Source: Methylobacterium sp. WSM2598
GTDB taxonomy: Bacteria; Pseudomonadota; Alphaproteobacteria; Rhizobiales; Beijerinckiaceae
Assembly (NCBI RefSeq): GCF_000379105.1
Contig: NZ_KB900609.1
Coordinates: 6,693,815 to 6,757,814 of the forward strand
Length of the DNA: 64,000 bases
Direction of reading: 5' to 3'
Shown: positions 63,980 through 64,000 of the stretch, one piece after another
How positions within the stretch are numbered: the stretch's first letter is position 1
Layout of the letters: the number at the start of each line of letters is the position of its first letter
The notes under the pieces: model-generated
What the model was told of the DNA's origin: nothing
The model's database searches: none
Seen by the model: the letters and a program-made list of their open reading frames with translations, nothing else
Translations under genes and position numbers: made by a program

Positions 63980-64000
63980 GAGGGGCCTTTCGCGGGATTG

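Overview
The window looks like a high-GC alphaproteobacterial chromosome, most probably Methylobacterium or a close relative. The reasons are the mutM/ubiE/ubiB/coaBC cluster, the plsX-fabH-ihfA-merR cluster, a DUF1476 protein, a CBP3-type cytochrome bc1 chaperone and a SpoVR/DUF444/PrkA operon. The genus is inferred from gene content and small-protein style; no database search was run.

Bases 1 to about 21,026 are an accessory region. It is a graveyard of insertion sequences (IS3, IS5, IS630, IS110, IS66, IS481), many nested or broken, around islands of clearly AT-richer cargo. Cargo 1 (1470-7107, minus strand) has a three-gene unit: a 109-aa protein, a NACHT-type STAND NTPase and a 163-aa protein of unknown function. 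Downstream of it lie a periplasmic LivJ-type binding protein fused to an unknown C-terminal domain and a small four-helix membrane protein. Cargo 2 (12643-14055) is a multi-pass membrane protein with a cytoplasmic domain and a C-terminal beta-type domain. Cargo 3 (19554-20225) is an exported aspzincin-like metalloprotease. The region ends at a truncated 3' end of a tRNA-Pro gene (about 21027-21063), which looks like an integration scar. Beyond it the sequence becomes uniformly GC-rich.

From 21 to 28 kb there are mostly small lineage-specific proteins, an RTX-repeat protein and several exported short proteins. From 28 kb to the end is core chromosome: a large two-domain glycosyltransferase, a DUF502 membrane protein, mutM, ubiE-ubiB, an ABC substrate-binding protein, coaBC, a HerA-like ATPase, a divergent LysR/SDR pair with a visible inverted-repeat operator candidate, GST and lactate permease, an RHH regulator followed by a frameshifted PHB-depolymerase-type esterase, the ATPase zeta homologue, the stress operon prkA-DUF444-spoVR, the plsX-fabH-ihfA-merR cluster, bamE and an ABC exporter.

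A dispersed repeat family built on a GCGCGGCGCCTGAGCG core occurs at six intergenic places between 25 and 62 kb, often right at stop codons, and was not found in the first 21 kb. The most interesting system is the 109-aa protein plus NACHT pair. The C-terminus of the small protein and the N-terminus of the NTPase carry similar short beta-prone motifs, the arrangement known for amyloid-signalling effector/NLR pairs.
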